From assembly GCF_902150035.1 (NCBI RefSeq), contig NZ_LR597503.1, positions 62,001 through 126,000 of the forward strand: DNA of 64,000 nt. Reading direction: 5' to 3'. Below, piece after piece: positions 37,751 to 48,270 of this stretch. The translations under genes were made by a program, and so were the position numbers. The notes under the pieces are model-generated. The model did no database searches. It was not told the DNA's origin and saw nothing but the letters and a program-made list of their open reading frames with translations. The first letter of the stretch is position 1. The number at the start of each line of letters is the position of its first letter. The DNA comes from Enorma burkinafasonensis (lineage in GTDB: Bacteria; Actinomycetota; Coriobacteriia; Coriobacteriales; Coriobacteriaceae).

Positions 37751-38037
37751 TCCCAGACCGCCTTCGAGGTAAGGAGCTTTTTCGTGGCGTCGGGTAGGGG
37801 GGCATCGAGCATGTTGCAGAACGTATCGAACGCTTCGGGTGAAAGGTAGGTCATCGTTGAGTCGCTAATATCGCGCTGGGCATTTTCATCAAGGTGGGTA
37901 GTCGCCCACTGGGTAAGCGTTTTGCCCGTAAGCTCTGCGGCACGTTCGTAACTCGCGCGCTGGCGCTTTGTGAGGCGCAGATCCATGCGGTAACTCTTTT
38001 CCTCTTTTGCCGATGCGGCGATAGGCGCTGTGCGCAT
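37747..38037 (-). CDS. DUF1778 (TacA-like) antitoxin
   Basis: 96 aa. The N-terminal ribbon-helix-helix (KSYRMDLRLTKRQRASYERAAELTGKTLTQW) matches DUF1778; the C-terminal part (YLSPEAFDTFCNMLDAPL) is the toxin-binding tail. Two adjacent ATGs exist (38040, 38037); the second has GGAGG 6 bases upstream. It probably represses through the operator immediately upstream. Confidence 0.88.
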   Translation of the reverse strand: MRTAPIAASAKEEKSYRMDLRLTKRQRASYERAAELTGKTLTQWATTHLDENAQRDISDSTMTYLSPEAFDTFCNMLDAPLPDATKKLLTSKAVWE

Positions 38038-38071
38038 CATGAGCCTCCATTCAAGGACTGCCTTTAAAGCA

Positions 38072-38100
38072 AGTGTACGAAAAAAATCCGTACATATCAA
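38072..38100 (-). promoter_or_regulatory. Promoter and operator of the TacAT-type operon
   Basis: On the minus strand: -35 TTGATA (38100-38095), a 17-base spacer, -10 TACACT (38077-38072). An inverted repeat TGTACG-N9-CGTACA (38074-38079, 38089-38094) lies within the spacer and overlaps the -10. This is a near-ideal sigma-70 promoter that a dimeric repressor could block. Confidence 0.75.
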
Positions 38101-38101
38101 G

Positions 38102-38146
38102 GATTCGTCTTAGTATCCAGTTCAGCATCGAGAACTGCGACGAATC
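38102..38146. repeat. Nested hairpin between the YgiQ gene and the antitoxin gene
   Basis: GATTCGTC (38102-38109) pairs with GACGAATC (38139-38146), and inside it CAGTTC (38118-38123) pairs with GAACTG (38132-38137). It abuts the toxin-antitoxin promoter. It may end the upstream transcript, although no T-run is present. Confidence 0.5.
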
Positions 38147-38230
38147 ATCCGCTCATCTATCATCGCGTCATTCTTGCGTCTTGTCTTGAGTGGTTCGGGC
38201 TTTTTCTGGGGTGCGAATGAGGCTCAAAGC

Positions 38231-40456
38231 TCACCCCCGGTGGCCGCCGCGGTTGGCCTCGCGTCCCTGGCCGGCGCGGTTGCGGCCGGCTGCGTTGCCG
38301 CCGCGTTTGCTGCCTGCGCCCTGCGCGTCAGAGCGCTCGCCGGAGCCTTTGCGCTTCGCGCGGCCGGTGCGTGCCCCGCTCTCCGCCCCGCGCCCGGACT
38401 CCCGCGTCGCAGACGAGGACGAGCCGCCGCGCTGCCCGGACGCCCCCGCGTGCTTGCCCGACTTCACCCCGTGCGGCCGCACGGGCCGGATGAGGCACCG
38501 GGGCCCGTAGCCGATCAGGTCCTCGCGCCCGGCCTTCTGCAGCGCCTCGCGCACCAGGTCGTAGTTCTCGGGCTTGCGGTACTGGATGAGCGCGCGCTGG
38601 AGCGCCTTCTCGTGCGCGGTCTTGGGCACGTAGATGGGCTCCATGGTGCGCGGGTCCACGCCGGTGTAGTACATGCAGGTCGACATCGTGGACGGGGTGG
38701 GGTAGAAGTCCTGCACCTGCTCGGGCATGTAGCCCAGGTCGCGGCAGTACTCGGCGAGCCCCACGGCCTCCGTGAGGGTGCTCCCCGGGTGGCTGCTCAT
38801 GAGGTACGGCACGAGGTACTGGTCGAGCCCCAGCTCGCGGTTCATGTCGCGGTAGGCGGCGACGAAGCGGTCGTAGACGGCGCGGCCCGGCTTGCCCATG
38901 ACCGAGAGCACCGCGTCGCTCACGTGCTCGGGCGCGACCTTGAGCTGGCCCGAGACGTGGTGCGCGCAGAGCTCGCGCAGGAACGTGCGGTCGGGGTCGG
39001 GGTCGGCCATGACGTAGTCGAAGCGGATGCCGCTGCGCACGAAGACCTTCTTCACGCCCGGCAGCTGACGCAGCTCGCGCAGCAGCTGCACGTAGTCGGT
39101 GTGCGAGACGTCCATCTGGCGGCAGACCTCGGGCCACAGGCAGCGCCGGTTCACGCAGGCGCCGTGCGTGAGCTGCTTTTTGCACGCGGGCTGGCGGAAG
39201 TTCGCCGTGGGGCCGCCCACGTCGTGGATGTAGCCCTTGAAGTCGGGCTCCTGCGTGATGCGGCGCGCCTCGGCCAGGAGCGAGGCGTGGCTGCGCGTCT
39301 GCACGATGCGCCCCTGGTGGAAGGTGAGCGCGCAGAAGCTGCACTCGCCGAAGCACCCGCGGTTCGAGATGAGGCTCATCTTGACCTCCTTGAGCGCGGG
39401 CACGCCGCCGGCCGCCTCGTAGTCGGGGTGGTAGGAGCGGGTGTACGGCAGGTCGTAGGCCTCGTCGAACTCGGCTTGGCTGAGCGGCTTCGCGGGCGGG
39501 TTCTGCACCACGTAGACGTCGTGCGGGTAGGGCTCCACGAGCCGCTTACCGCGGAACGGGTCCATGTTGCGGTACTGCTCGTTGAAGCTTCTGGCGTAGA
39601 CGAGGCGATCGGCCTCGAGCTCGTCCCAGCTGGGCAGCACGAGGGCGTCGTAGACCTCGTCGAGCGAGCGCGTGCGGTAGACGGTCCCGTCGACGTAGGT
39701 GACCTGCTCGATGGGAAGGCCCGCGTCGAGTGCCTCGGCCACCTCGATGACGGGCCGCTCGCCCATGCCGTAGATGATGAGGTCGGCCCCGGCGTCGAGG
39801 AGCACGGAGCGCTTGAGGCGGTCTTGCCAGTAGTCGTAGTGCGCAAGGCGCCTCAGGCTCGCCTCGATGCCGCCCATGATGATGGGGGTCTGCTTGAAGG
39901 TGCGGCGGATGAGGTTGCCGTAGACCACCGTGGCGTGGTCGGGCCGCGCGCCCGCCCGCCCGCCGGGGGTGTAGGCGTCGGTGCGGCGCCGGTGCTTGGC
40001 CACGCTGTAGTGGCTGACCATGGAGTCCATGTTGCCGGCTGAGACCAGAAACGCGAGCCGCGGCTCGCCGAGCGCGGCGATGCTTTCGGGGTCGCGCCAG
40101 TCGGGCTGGGCGATGATGCCCACGCGGTAGCCGTGCGCCTCGAGCAGGCGGCATATGATGGCCGCGCCGAAGCTCGGGTGGTCGACGTAGGCGTCGCCGC
40201 ACACGTAGACGAAGTCGCACCGGTCCCAGCCGCGCTCGTCCATGTCCGCGCGGCTCACGGGCAAAAAGTCCGCCCGCGTGAGCCCGAGCGCGGAGGGGCC
40301 GTACGCGTCGCGGGGCGCAGGTGCCCTCTTTGCGGCATGGGCTTTCGCGGCGCTCCCGCCCGCGTTGCCGTGTCCACCGGTGCCGGGCCGCGACGACGCG
40401 ACCCGCTTCTTTCCGGAACGTCCCGAACGCCCCTGTGCCTCTGGCTTGCGTGCCAT
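38231..40456 (-). CDS. YgiQ family radical SAM protein
   Basis: 741 aa. An N-terminal domain (residues about 45-330, with FLPVSRADMDERGWDRCDFVYV) is followed by the radical SAM core with CFGECSFC near residue 368 and HDVGGPTANFR. Reaction unknown. The ends are unusual: about 40 N-terminal and 75 C-terminal residues are low-complexity and rich in Gly, Arg, Ser and Lys, like a nucleic-acid-binding tail. ATG at 40456 has AGAGGG upstream; an in-frame ATG at 40486 is possible. Confidence 0.9.
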   Translation of the reverse strand: MARKPEAQGRSGRSGKKRVASSRPGTGGHGNAGGSAAKAHAAKRAPAPRDAYGPSALGLTRADFLPVSRADMDERGWDRCDFVYVCGDAYVDHPSFGAAIICRLLEAHGYRVGIIAQPDWRDPESIAALGEPRLAFLVSAGNMDSMVSHYSVAKHRRRTDAYTPGGRAGARPDHATVVYGNLIRRTFKQTPIIMGGIEASLRRLAHYDYWQDRLKRSVLLDAGADLIIYGMGERPVIEVAEALDAGLPIEQVTYVDGTVYRTRSLDEVYDALVLPSWDELEADRLVYARSFNEQYRNMDPFRGKRLVEPYPHDVYVVQNPPAKPLSQAEFDEAYDLPYTRSYHPDYEAAGGVPALKEVKMSLISNRGCFGECSFCALTFHQGRIVQTRSHASLLAEARRITQEPDFKGYIHDVGGPTANFRQPACKKQLTHGACVNRRCLWPEVCRQMDVSHTDYVQLLRELRQLPGVKKVFVRSGIRFDYVMADPDPDRTFLRELCAHHVSGQLKVAPEHVSDAVLSVMGKPGRAVYDRFVAAYRDMNRELGLDQYLVPYLMSSHPGSTLTEAVGLAEYCRDLGYMPEQVQDFYPTPSTMSTCMYYTGVDPRTMEPIYVPKTAHEKALQRALIQYRKPENYDLVREALQKAGREDLIGYGPRCLIRPVRPHGVKSGKHAGASGQRGGSSSSATRESGRGAESGARTGRAKRKGSGERSDAQGAGSKRGGNAAGRNRAGQGREANRGGHRG

Positions 40457-40635
40457 CGATCCCTCTTCTCTCGTCGCCTCACCCATTGTCGCATGTCCTC
40501 ATCGGATAAGGGGCCGCGCCCTCCTTTTCTCCTCATGCTAACGACGGTGGCGCCAAGGGGGCCTATAGTCGCAAGATGGATAGATGCGGCGCGCGGCGCC
40601 GCCGGGATGGCATCGTTTGGGAAAGGCGGCATGCG

Positions 40636-41808
<1,173 letters not shown>

Positions 41809-41885
41809 TGCGCACGGGTTCAGGAGGCGGCGTGCCGCCTGAGGGGCGGTCGCCGGGGCATCACCCGGTTGTCGCCGGCGCCGAG

Positions 41886-42980
41886 CTACCTGTGCGGGTC
41901 GCCCTTGTGCCCGCGCGTGCCGCGCTTGTCGCGCTGGAGCGCGCGATGGCGCACGCGTTGCGGCAGGTCGAGCACCGGGTCCTCCTGCGGGGTCTCGGGC
42001 ACCTCGGTGGGCAGCGGCTCGTCGACGGCCTCGCGGTGGAAATTGCCCACGAAGTCCTCGGTCTTCATGATGTTGATCACAGCATGGGGGTCGACGGTGC
42101 GCACGAGCTTGATGATGTCGCCCGCCTCATACGACGAGACCACGGTGTTGAGCAGGCTCATCGGGCGCCCGCTGTAGCCGCCCACGCCGTCGGCGCGGAA
42201 GAGCCCGTGGTGGAAGCTCGCCGTGTAGGTCCGGCAGACGAGCTCGGGGTGCTCGGTCGTGATCTGCAGCGTCACGCGCTCGTAGCGGTGGTAGAAGCTG
42301 TCGATGGTCTTCGTGGAGAGGAACTGGAACACGATGGAGTACGCTGCGTACTCCCACCCGAAGATCGCACCGAAGATCGCGAGCACCATGCAGTTGCCCG
42401 CGAAGACGTAGCCCCAGATGGTCTTGCCCGTCTTGTTGGAGACCATGAGCGCGATGAAGTCGGTGCCGGCGGTGGAGGCGCCGCTCTTGAGCGCGAGCGA
42501 GATGGCCATGCCGTTGAGCACGCCGCCGAACAGCACGATGAGCGCGGTGTCGTCGAGCAGCGGCTTGAACGAGCAGAACTGCAGAAAGCAGCTGGCGAGC
42601 ACCACCTGCAGCATCGAGAAGAGCACGAAGCGCTTGCTGATGGAGCGCCAGCACAGGATGGCGACGGGGAAGTTGAGCGCGAGCATGCCGAGCTGCGTGG
42701 GGAACGAGAACCCCACGAGCGAGGTCACGCGGTCGATGAGGATCGCGACGCCCGTGAAGCCTGACGAGAGCAGCCCGGCAGGGTTGATGAACGCCTGGAT
42801 GACGAAGGCTTGGAGCAGGGCGGACATGAAGACGCTGCAGAGCGTCACGAGGCGGCGCACGAACACGTAGCGGCCGAGGTGCTTGACACGGGCGATGCCC
42901 TCGGTCGCGGGCTCCACCTTGGCGGGGCCGGTGCCGTCTCGGCTCAGGGGCGGCTCCGGGGGTGTTTGCTCATCGGGCAT
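41886..42980 (-). CDS. YitT family membrane protein (paralogue 2)
   Basis: 364 aa. Same two-part architecture as the protein at 7257: about five to six membrane segments (FINPAGLLSSGFTGVAILID, LKSGASTAGTDFIALM) and a C-terminal DUF2179 domain (DRV-like YERVTLQITTEH, TVDPHAVINIMKT). It carries extra charged residues at both ends. GGAGGGACC precedes the ATG. Function unknown. Confidence 0.85.
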   Translation of the reverse strand: MPDEQTPPEPPLSRDGTGPAKVEPATEGIARVKHLGRYVFVRRLVTLCSVFMSALLQAFVIQAFINPAGLLSSGFTGVAILIDRVTSLVGFSFPTQLGMLALNFPVAILCWRSISKRFVLFSMLQVVLASCFLQFCSFKPLLDDTALIVLFGGVLNGMAISLALKSGASTAGTDFIALMVSNKTGKTIWGYVFAGNCMVLAIFGAIFGWEYAAYSIVFQFLSTKTIDSFYHRYERVTLQITTEHPELVCRTYTASFHHGLFRADGVGGYSGRPMSLLNTVVSSYEAGDIIKLVRTVDPHAVINIMKTEDFVGNFHREAVDEPLPTEVPETPQEDPVLDLPQRVRHRALQRDKRGTRGHKGDPHR

Positions 42981-43090
42981 CGGTCGGTCCCTCCATCGGG
43001 TTCGCGTGCGCCATCACCATAACGCGAACCGATGCGGTCTCCTAGCGTCGCGGCGCGAATCCACGGCAACACGACGTCTCTCGCGAGCCC

Positions 43091-43972
43091 CTACAGGTAC
43101 TCGATCTGCGCTCCAGCGTTGTCGCAGGTAAGTATGTGCGTCTCGCAGGCAGGGAACTCCTCGCGCAGGCGCACCTGGAGGAACTTCGCCACGATGGTGT
43201 CATCCGTGACCGCCATGAGCGTCGAGCCCGAGCCCGAGATCCACAGCGTCTTCGCCCCGCCCGCGAGGCACGCGGCGCGGATGGCATCGTAGTCGGGGAT
43301 GAGGGCGCGGCGGTACGGCTCCTGCAGGCGGTCGTCGTTGGCCGCGGCGATGAGGTCGGCGTCGCCGGTCTCGAGCCCGCGGGTGAGGCCGGCGATGCGG
43401 CCCATCTGCCACACGGCGGTCGAGAGCGGGATCTCCTGCGGCACGACCTTGCGCGCCTCGCTCGTGTGGACCTCGTAGGGCGGGATCACGGTGATAAAGC
43501 GCAGCCGCTCGCTCACGTCGTAGCGCAGGCAGCGCGGCAGCTCGCCTGCGGGCGTGAACGAGCAGACGGCGGCACCCAGAAGCGCGGGCGCGACGTTGTC
43601 GGGGTGGCCCTCGATCGCAGTGGCCATGGCGACGAGCTCCTCGCGCGTCACCGTGTGGCGGGTGAGCGCCGCGGCCCCCATGATGCCCGCGACCACGCAG
43701 GTCGAGCTCGAGCCCAGGCCGCGCGCCACGGGGATCTCGGTCTGGATGTCGAGCGCGATGGGGAAGGGTTCCATGCCCCAGGCGTCGAGCGCCTGCTCGA
43801 ACGACTGGTAGACGAGGTTCCCCTCGTTGCGGAACTCCTCCGGGCAGCCCGTGATGGTGAGGGTGTCGGCGTGGTCGAAGGTGAAGTGCGCGTAGAGCGA
43901 GACCGCCATGCCGAGCGTGTCGTAGCCGATGCCGAGGTTCGCGCTCGTGGCGGGTACGGTGATCCTGATCAT
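43091..43972 (-). CDS. thrB: Homoserine kinase
   Basis: 293 aa GHMP kinase. VPATSANLGIGYDTLGMA begins the protein and the ATP loop is PVARGLGSSSTCV; the C-terminal motif is KTLWISGSGSTLMA. It phosphorylates homoserine for threonine synthase, encoded 47 bases upstream. GGAGGAG precedes the ATG at 43972. Confidence 0.96.
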   Translation of the reverse strand: MIRITVPATSANLGIGYDTLGMAVSLYAHFTFDHADTLTITGCPEEFRNEGNLVYQSFEQALDAWGMEPFPIALDIQTEIPVARGLGSSSTCVVAGIMGAAALTRHTVTREELVAMATAIEGHPDNVAPALLGAAVCSFTPAGELPRCLRYDVSERLRFITVIPPYEVHTSEARKVVPQEIPLSTAVWQMGRIAGLTRGLETGDADLIAAANDDRLQEPYRRALIPDYDAIRAACLAGGAKTLWISGSGSTLMAVTDDTIVAKFLQVRLREEFPACETHILTCDNAGAQIEYL

Positions 43973-44019
43973 GGTTGCAGCTCCTCCCAGGGCGCTCGCC
44001 CCGCTCTCGTCGGTCGACC

Positions 44020-45558
44020 CTACAGCTTCGCTACCGCCTGCTCGACGAAGGCGCCCATGTCGGCGATATCGACCACGTCGTCGTGGAGCACGGGCGCTTC
44101 TCTCAGGGCGGCGAGCTGCGCGGGCGGGCGCGTGCCGGTCGCCTGCGCGAGCGCGTCCATGCAGGCGAAGTCGTCCGCGGGGACCTCGATGCCGAGCGCC
44201 TCGGCCACGGCGCGGGGGAACTTGTAGGGGCTCGCGGTCGAGAGTAGCACGCGCGCCTTGGCGCCCGTCGCGGGCGCGAGGTGCCCGAGCACGTGGTAGC
44301 CGCATGCGGTATGCGGGTCGATCAGGTAGCCGTGGTCCTCCCAGCACGCGTGGATGGCAGCCGCGACCTCGTCTTCGCTCGCCCAGCCGCAGCCGAAGAC
44401 CGCCCGGATGCGCTCGAGGAGCTCAGGCGGCACCTCGTAGCGGCCGCGCTCGGCGAGCTCGGCCATGAGCTCGGCCACGAGCTCGCAGTCCCCATCCGAG
44501 AGGTAGTAGAGCATGCGCTCGAGGTTCGACGAGATGAGGATGTCCATGCTCGGCGAGGTGGTGGTGAAAAACGGCCGGTTGCGGTCGTAGACGCCGGTGG
44601 TGAGGAAGTCGAAGAGCACGTTGTTCGCGTCGCTCGCCACGACGAGCCGCGCCACGGGCAGGCCCAAGAGCTTGGCGTAGTAGCCGGCGAGCACGTCGCC
44701 GAAGTTCCCGGTGGGCACGCAGAACTCGACCTTATCGCCCGCCTCGATGGCGCCCGCGCGCACGAGCTGGGCGTACGCGGCGACGTAGTAGACGACCTGC
44801 GGCACCAGGCGGCCGACGTTGATGGAGTTCGCGCTCGAGAGCGTCCAGCCCTGGCGCGCGAGGCGCTCGGCGAGCTCCCGGTCGGCGAAGATGCGCTTCA
44901 CGGCGCTCTGCGCGTCGTCGAAGTTGCCGCGCACCGCGCAGACGGCGACGTTGGCGCCTTCCTGCGTGGTCATCTGCAGCTCCTGCACGCGGCTCACCTT
45001 GCCCTCGGGGTAAAAGACGGTGATGCCGCAGCCCGGGGCGTCCGCGAACCCGGCGAGCGCCGCCTTGCCCGTGTCGCCCGAGGTGGCGGTCACGACCATG
45101 ATGCGCTCGCCGCCACCCGCGCCCCCGCGGGAGTCACCGGCGGAGCCCGCGCGGGCCATGAGGCGGGGGAGCATCTGGAGCGCCACGTCCTTGAAGGCGC
45201 TCGTGGGGCCGTGGAAGAGCTCGAGCACGAAGGTTGCCGGGCCATCGCCGGCGGCGTCCGCCGCGTCGGCGCTTCCGAGCTCCACGACCGGCGTCACCTC
45301 GGCGCTCGCGAACGTGCCGCGGTAGGCCTCGTCGACGCACGCGGCGATCTCGCCTGCGGTGTAATCAGGTAGTAACAATGCCAGCACGGCGCGCGCGATA
45401 GCAGGGTAGTCGGTATCGACCAGCGCGTCTACGTCGAGTTTCTCCGACCCGAGGGCGTCGGAGACGAACAGCCCCCCGTCCGGCGCGATGCCGAGCGCGA
45501 TGGCTTCCTTGGCTGAGCGCGAAATCGTGCGCGAACGTGTACTATGATACCGTTTCAT
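44020..45558 (-). CDS. thrC: Threonine synthase
   Basis: 512 aa. Converts O-phosphohomoserine to threonine. PLP lysine is Lys123 in GPTSAFKDVALQ; VTATSGDTGKAAL and CVPTGNFGDVLAGYYAK are further PLP-site motifs. N-terminal YHSTRS is typical. A Gly/Ser-rich insert follows the PLP lysine. GAGGAG is 6 bases before the ATG at 45558. It is transcribed with thrB and divergently from lysC. Confidence 0.96.
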   Translation of the reverse strand: MKRYHSTRSRTISRSAKEAIALGIAPDGGLFVSDALGSEKLDVDALVDTDYPAIARAVLALLLPDYTAGEIAACVDEAYRGTFASAEVTPVVELGSADAADAAGDGPATFVLELFHGPTSAFKDVALQMLPRLMARAGSAGDSRGGAGGGERIMVVTATSGDTGKAALAGFADAPGCGITVFYPEGKVSRVQELQMTTQEGANVAVCAVRGNFDDAQSAVKRIFADRELAERLARQGWTLSSANSINVGRLVPQVVYYVAAYAQLVRAGAIEAGDKVEFCVPTGNFGDVLAGYYAKLLGLPVARLVVASDANNVLFDFLTTGVYDRNRPFFTTTSPSMDILISSNLERMLYYLSDGDCELVAELMAELAERGRYEVPPELLERIRAVFGCGWASEDEVAAAIHACWEDHGYLIDPHTACGYHVLGHLAPATGAKARVLLSTASPYKFPRAVAEALGIEVPADDFACMDALAQATGTRPPAQLAALREAPVLHDDVVDIADMGAFVEQAVAKL

Positions 45559-45654
45559 GCGAAACTCCTCGAATGCCCGCCGGCTCGTCACGCCCATGGT
45601 ATCAGAAGCGCGCGATGGGACCGGAACCCTGAGCGGAAAGGTAACCTCCTCGTC
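45541..45654. promoter_or_regulatory. Divergent thrC-lysC control region
   Basis: Only 96 bases separate the two start codons. A TATGAT (45543-45548) on the plus strand lies inside the thrC 5' end and may be the lysC -10, although no good -35 is seen. The lysC leader contains AGGTAACCT, a small palindrome, next to its ribosome binding site. No T-box or lysine riboswitch could fit. Confidence 0.35.
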
Positions 45655-47052
45655 ATGATTAAGGTCGCGAAATTCGGCGGTTCCTCGGTCGCCGACGCCA
45701 AGCACTTCAAGCAGATTCGCTCGATCGTCGAGCGCGACCCGGCGCGACGCTTCATCGTGGTGTCGGCCTGCGGGCGGCGCTACAAGAGCGATTCGAAGGT
45801 CACCGACCTGCTCTACCTGGTGAACGCCCACGTGCGCTACCACGTCTCGTGCGACGACCTGCTCGACGAGATCGGCAGCCGCTTTATCGCCATCGCCGAC
45901 GAGCTGGATCTCAGCTACCCCATCCGCGAGGAGTACGCCGCGTTCGCCGAGCGCGCCAAGCAGGGTGGCTACTCGACCGAGGAGCTCGTGAGCCGCGGCG
46001 AGTACTTCACGGCGCGCCTCATGGCCGAGTACCTCGACCTGCCGTTCCTCGACGCCGCGGACGTCGTCGCGTTCCACCACGACGGCACGCTCTCGATGAC
46101 GCGCACCGAGCAGCTCATCCAGGAGCGCGGGATCCCCGGCGGCTTCGTGATGCCCGGCTTCTACGGCGCCACGCGCGAGGGCCGCGTGATGCTGCTCGAC
46201 CGCGGCGGCGGCGACATCTCGGGCTCGATCCTCGCCAAGTGCCTGGGCGCGGACCTCTACGAGAACTGGACCGACGTCTCGGGGTTCCTCTCCGCCGACC
46301 CGCGCATCGTCGCCAACCCGCAGCCCATCAGCCGCATCACCTACGCCGAGCTGCGCGAGCTCTCCTATATGGGCGCCTCGGTCCTGCACGAGGAGGCGGT
46401 CTTCCCGGTCATGGAGGCCGGGATCCCCATCGCGGTGCGCAACACCAACCGCCCCGAGGACCAGGGCACCATCATCTCGGACCGCGAGGACTTCGTGGCC
46501 GACGAGCCCATCATCACCGGCGTGACCGGCAAGCGCAACTTCGTCGCGATCCACATCATGAAGGACCACATGTCCAACGAGGTCGGCCTCATCCGCCGCG
46601 TGCTCTCGATCTTCGAGCGCTACCGCGTGTCGATCGAGCACATCCCCTCGGGCATCGACTCGTTCGCCGTGGTGGTGCAGGGCGAGGACGTCAAGGACTC
46701 GCTGTGGTCGATCGTGGCCGACATCAAGACCGAGATCAAGCCCGACTACATCAAGGTCGTCGACGACCTCGCGCTGATCTCGACCGTGGGCCGCAACATG
46801 ATCGGCCGCCCGGGCGTCTCGGGGAGCCTCTTCGCGGCGCTCGGCCAGGAGGGCATCTCGATCCGCATGATCGCCCAGGGGTCGGACGAGATCAACATCA
46901 TCGTGGGCGTGCGCGACGACGATTTCGAGCGCGCGATCAAGGCTGTCTACCAGGCGTTCTCCGATGGCGACCACCTGCTCGAGCTCTCGGACCTCAAGCG
47001 CGCCGAGGAGGAGGCCCGCGCCGAGACCGCGGTGCTCACCGGCGAGCGGTAG
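45655..47052 (+). CDS. lysC: Aspartate kinase
   Basis: 465 aa. First step of the aspartate family. KFGGSS at residues 6-11, SRGEYFTARLMAEYL, and DRGGGDISGSI form the kinase; two ACT domains (about 315-460, with EVGLIRRVLSIF and GRPGVSGSLFAALGQEGISIRMI) imply feedback inhibition. AAAGGT is 12 bases before the ATG. It is followed by asd. Confidence 0.96.
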   Translation: MIKVAKFGGSSVADAKHFKQIRSIVERDPARRFIVVSACGRRYKSDSKVTDLLYLVNAHVRYHVSCDDLLDEIGSRFIAIADELDLSYPIREEYAAFAERAKQGGYSTEELVSRGEYFTARLMAEYLDLPFLDAADVVAFHHDGTLSMTRTEQLIQERGIPGGFVMPGFYGATREGRVMLLDRGGGDISGSILAKCLGADLYENWTDVSGFLSADPRIVANPQPISRITYAELRELSYMGASVLHEEAVFPVMEAGIPIAVRNTNRPEDQGTIISDREDFVADEPIITGVTGKRNFVAIHIMKDHMSNEVGLIRRVLSIFERYRVSIEHIPSGIDSFAVVVQGEDVKDSLWSIVADIKTEIKPDYIKVVDDLALISTVGRNMIGRPGVSGSLFAALGQEGISIRMIAQGSDEINIIVGVRDDDFERAIKAVYQAFSDGDHLLELSDLKRAEEEARAETAVLTGER

Positions 47053-47196
47053 GCTGCCGGTCCTCTTGATGTGCGGGCGCTGCCGTGTGCCGTTTCGGCT
47101 CGCACCGCGTCCCGTTATCAGGCTGTAACATAGCTGCGATAGGCTGATGCCCAAACTGGGAAGACGCCGTACCGGCCCGAGGACCTGGAGGACACC

Positions 47197-48222
47197 ATGA
47201 AGCAGTACACGATCGCCATCCTGGGAGCGACCGGTGCGGTGGGCACGCAGATGCTCCAGTGCCTGGACGAGCAGCAGATCTCCGTGGGCGAGCTGCGCCT
47301 GCTCGCGAGCGCGCGCAGCGCCGGCAAGACGGTCGCGTTCCAGGGCCGCGAGGTGGCCATCCAGGAGGCGCGCCCCGAGGCGTTCGCCGGGTGCGACTTC
47401 GTGCTGGGCGCCGCGGACGACGCCATCGCGCGCGAGCTGCTGCCGAGGGCCGTCGAGGCCGGCGCCGTCGTCATCGATAACAGCCACGCGTTCCGCCTGG
47501 ACCCCGAGGTGCCGCTCGTGGTGCCCGAGGTCAACGGCGCGGACGCCCTGAACCATCACGGGCTCATCGCCAACCCCAACTGCGCGACGATCATCGGCTT
47601 GGTGCCCGTCTGGCCGCTGCACGAGCTCGCCGGCGTGACGCGCATGATCGTCTCGACCTACCAGGCCGCGAGCGGCGCGGGCGCGCCGGGCATGGCCGAG
47701 CTCGAGGCGCAGATCGCCGCCCTCGGCCGCGGCGAGGAGCTTCCCGCGCCGAAGGCCTTCGCCGCGCCGCTCGTGAGCAACCTCATCCCGCAGATCGGCG
47801 GGTTCGACGACGAGGGCTACACCTCGGAGGAGATGAAGCTCCAGAACGAGGGCCGCAAGATCATGCACCTGCCCGACCTGCGCGTGAACTGCACCTGCGT
47901 GCGCGTGCCGGTGCTGCGCTCGCACTCCGAGAGCATCACGCTCGAGTTCGAGCGCGACATCACGCTCGACGAAGCGCGCGCCGCCCTCGCCGCCGCCCCG
48001 GGCGTCAAGCTCGTGGACGACCGCGGGGCCGCGAGCGCGCACGACCGCTTCCCCATGCCCATCGATACCTCCGACCAGGATCTCATCTGGGTCGGTCGCG
48101 TGCGCCGCGACATCTCGAACCCCGACCCGGCGCGCGGCATCACCTTCTGGTGCTGCGGCGACCAGATCCGCAAGGGCGCCGCCACCAACGCCGTCCAGAT
48201 CCTGAAGCTGCTCGCGCGGTAG
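47197..48222 (+). CDS. asd: Aspartate-semialdehyde dehydrogenase
   Basis: 341 aa. Second step of the pathway. NADP-binding GATGAVG, catalytic Cys129 in NPNCATI, and KLVDDRGAAS/RFPMPIDT. GGAGGA precedes the ATG. Probably in one unit with lysC, 144 bases upstream. Confidence 0.96.
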   Translation: MKQYTIAILGATGAVGTQMLQCLDEQQISVGELRLLASARSAGKTVAFQGREVAIQEARPEAFAGCDFVLGAADDAIARELLPRAVEAGAVVIDNSHAFRLDPEVPLVVPEVNGADALNHHGLIANPNCATIIGLVPVWPLHELAGVTRMIVSTYQAASGAGAPGMAELEAQIAALGRGEELPAPKAFAAPLVSNLIPQIGGFDDEGYTSEEMKLQNEGRKIMHLPDLRVNCTCVRVPVLRSHSESITLEFERDITLDEARAALAAAPGVKLVDDRGAASAHDRFPMPIDTSDQDLIWVGRVRRDISNPDPARGITFWCCGDQIRKGAATNAVQILKLLAR

Positions 48223-48270
48223 GGCCCGCACGGGGCCTCCGTCGCGGTGCGCCGAGAGCCGCTGGCCGCG

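Noticed and set aside
44020-48231. A very long open frame (over 1400 codons) on the minus strand extending from thrC back across lysC and asd
   Set aside because: Only the part up to 45558 is threonine synthase. The rest is antisense to lysC and asd, His/Arg/Asp-rich, and arises from high GC keeping the opposite frame free of stops.
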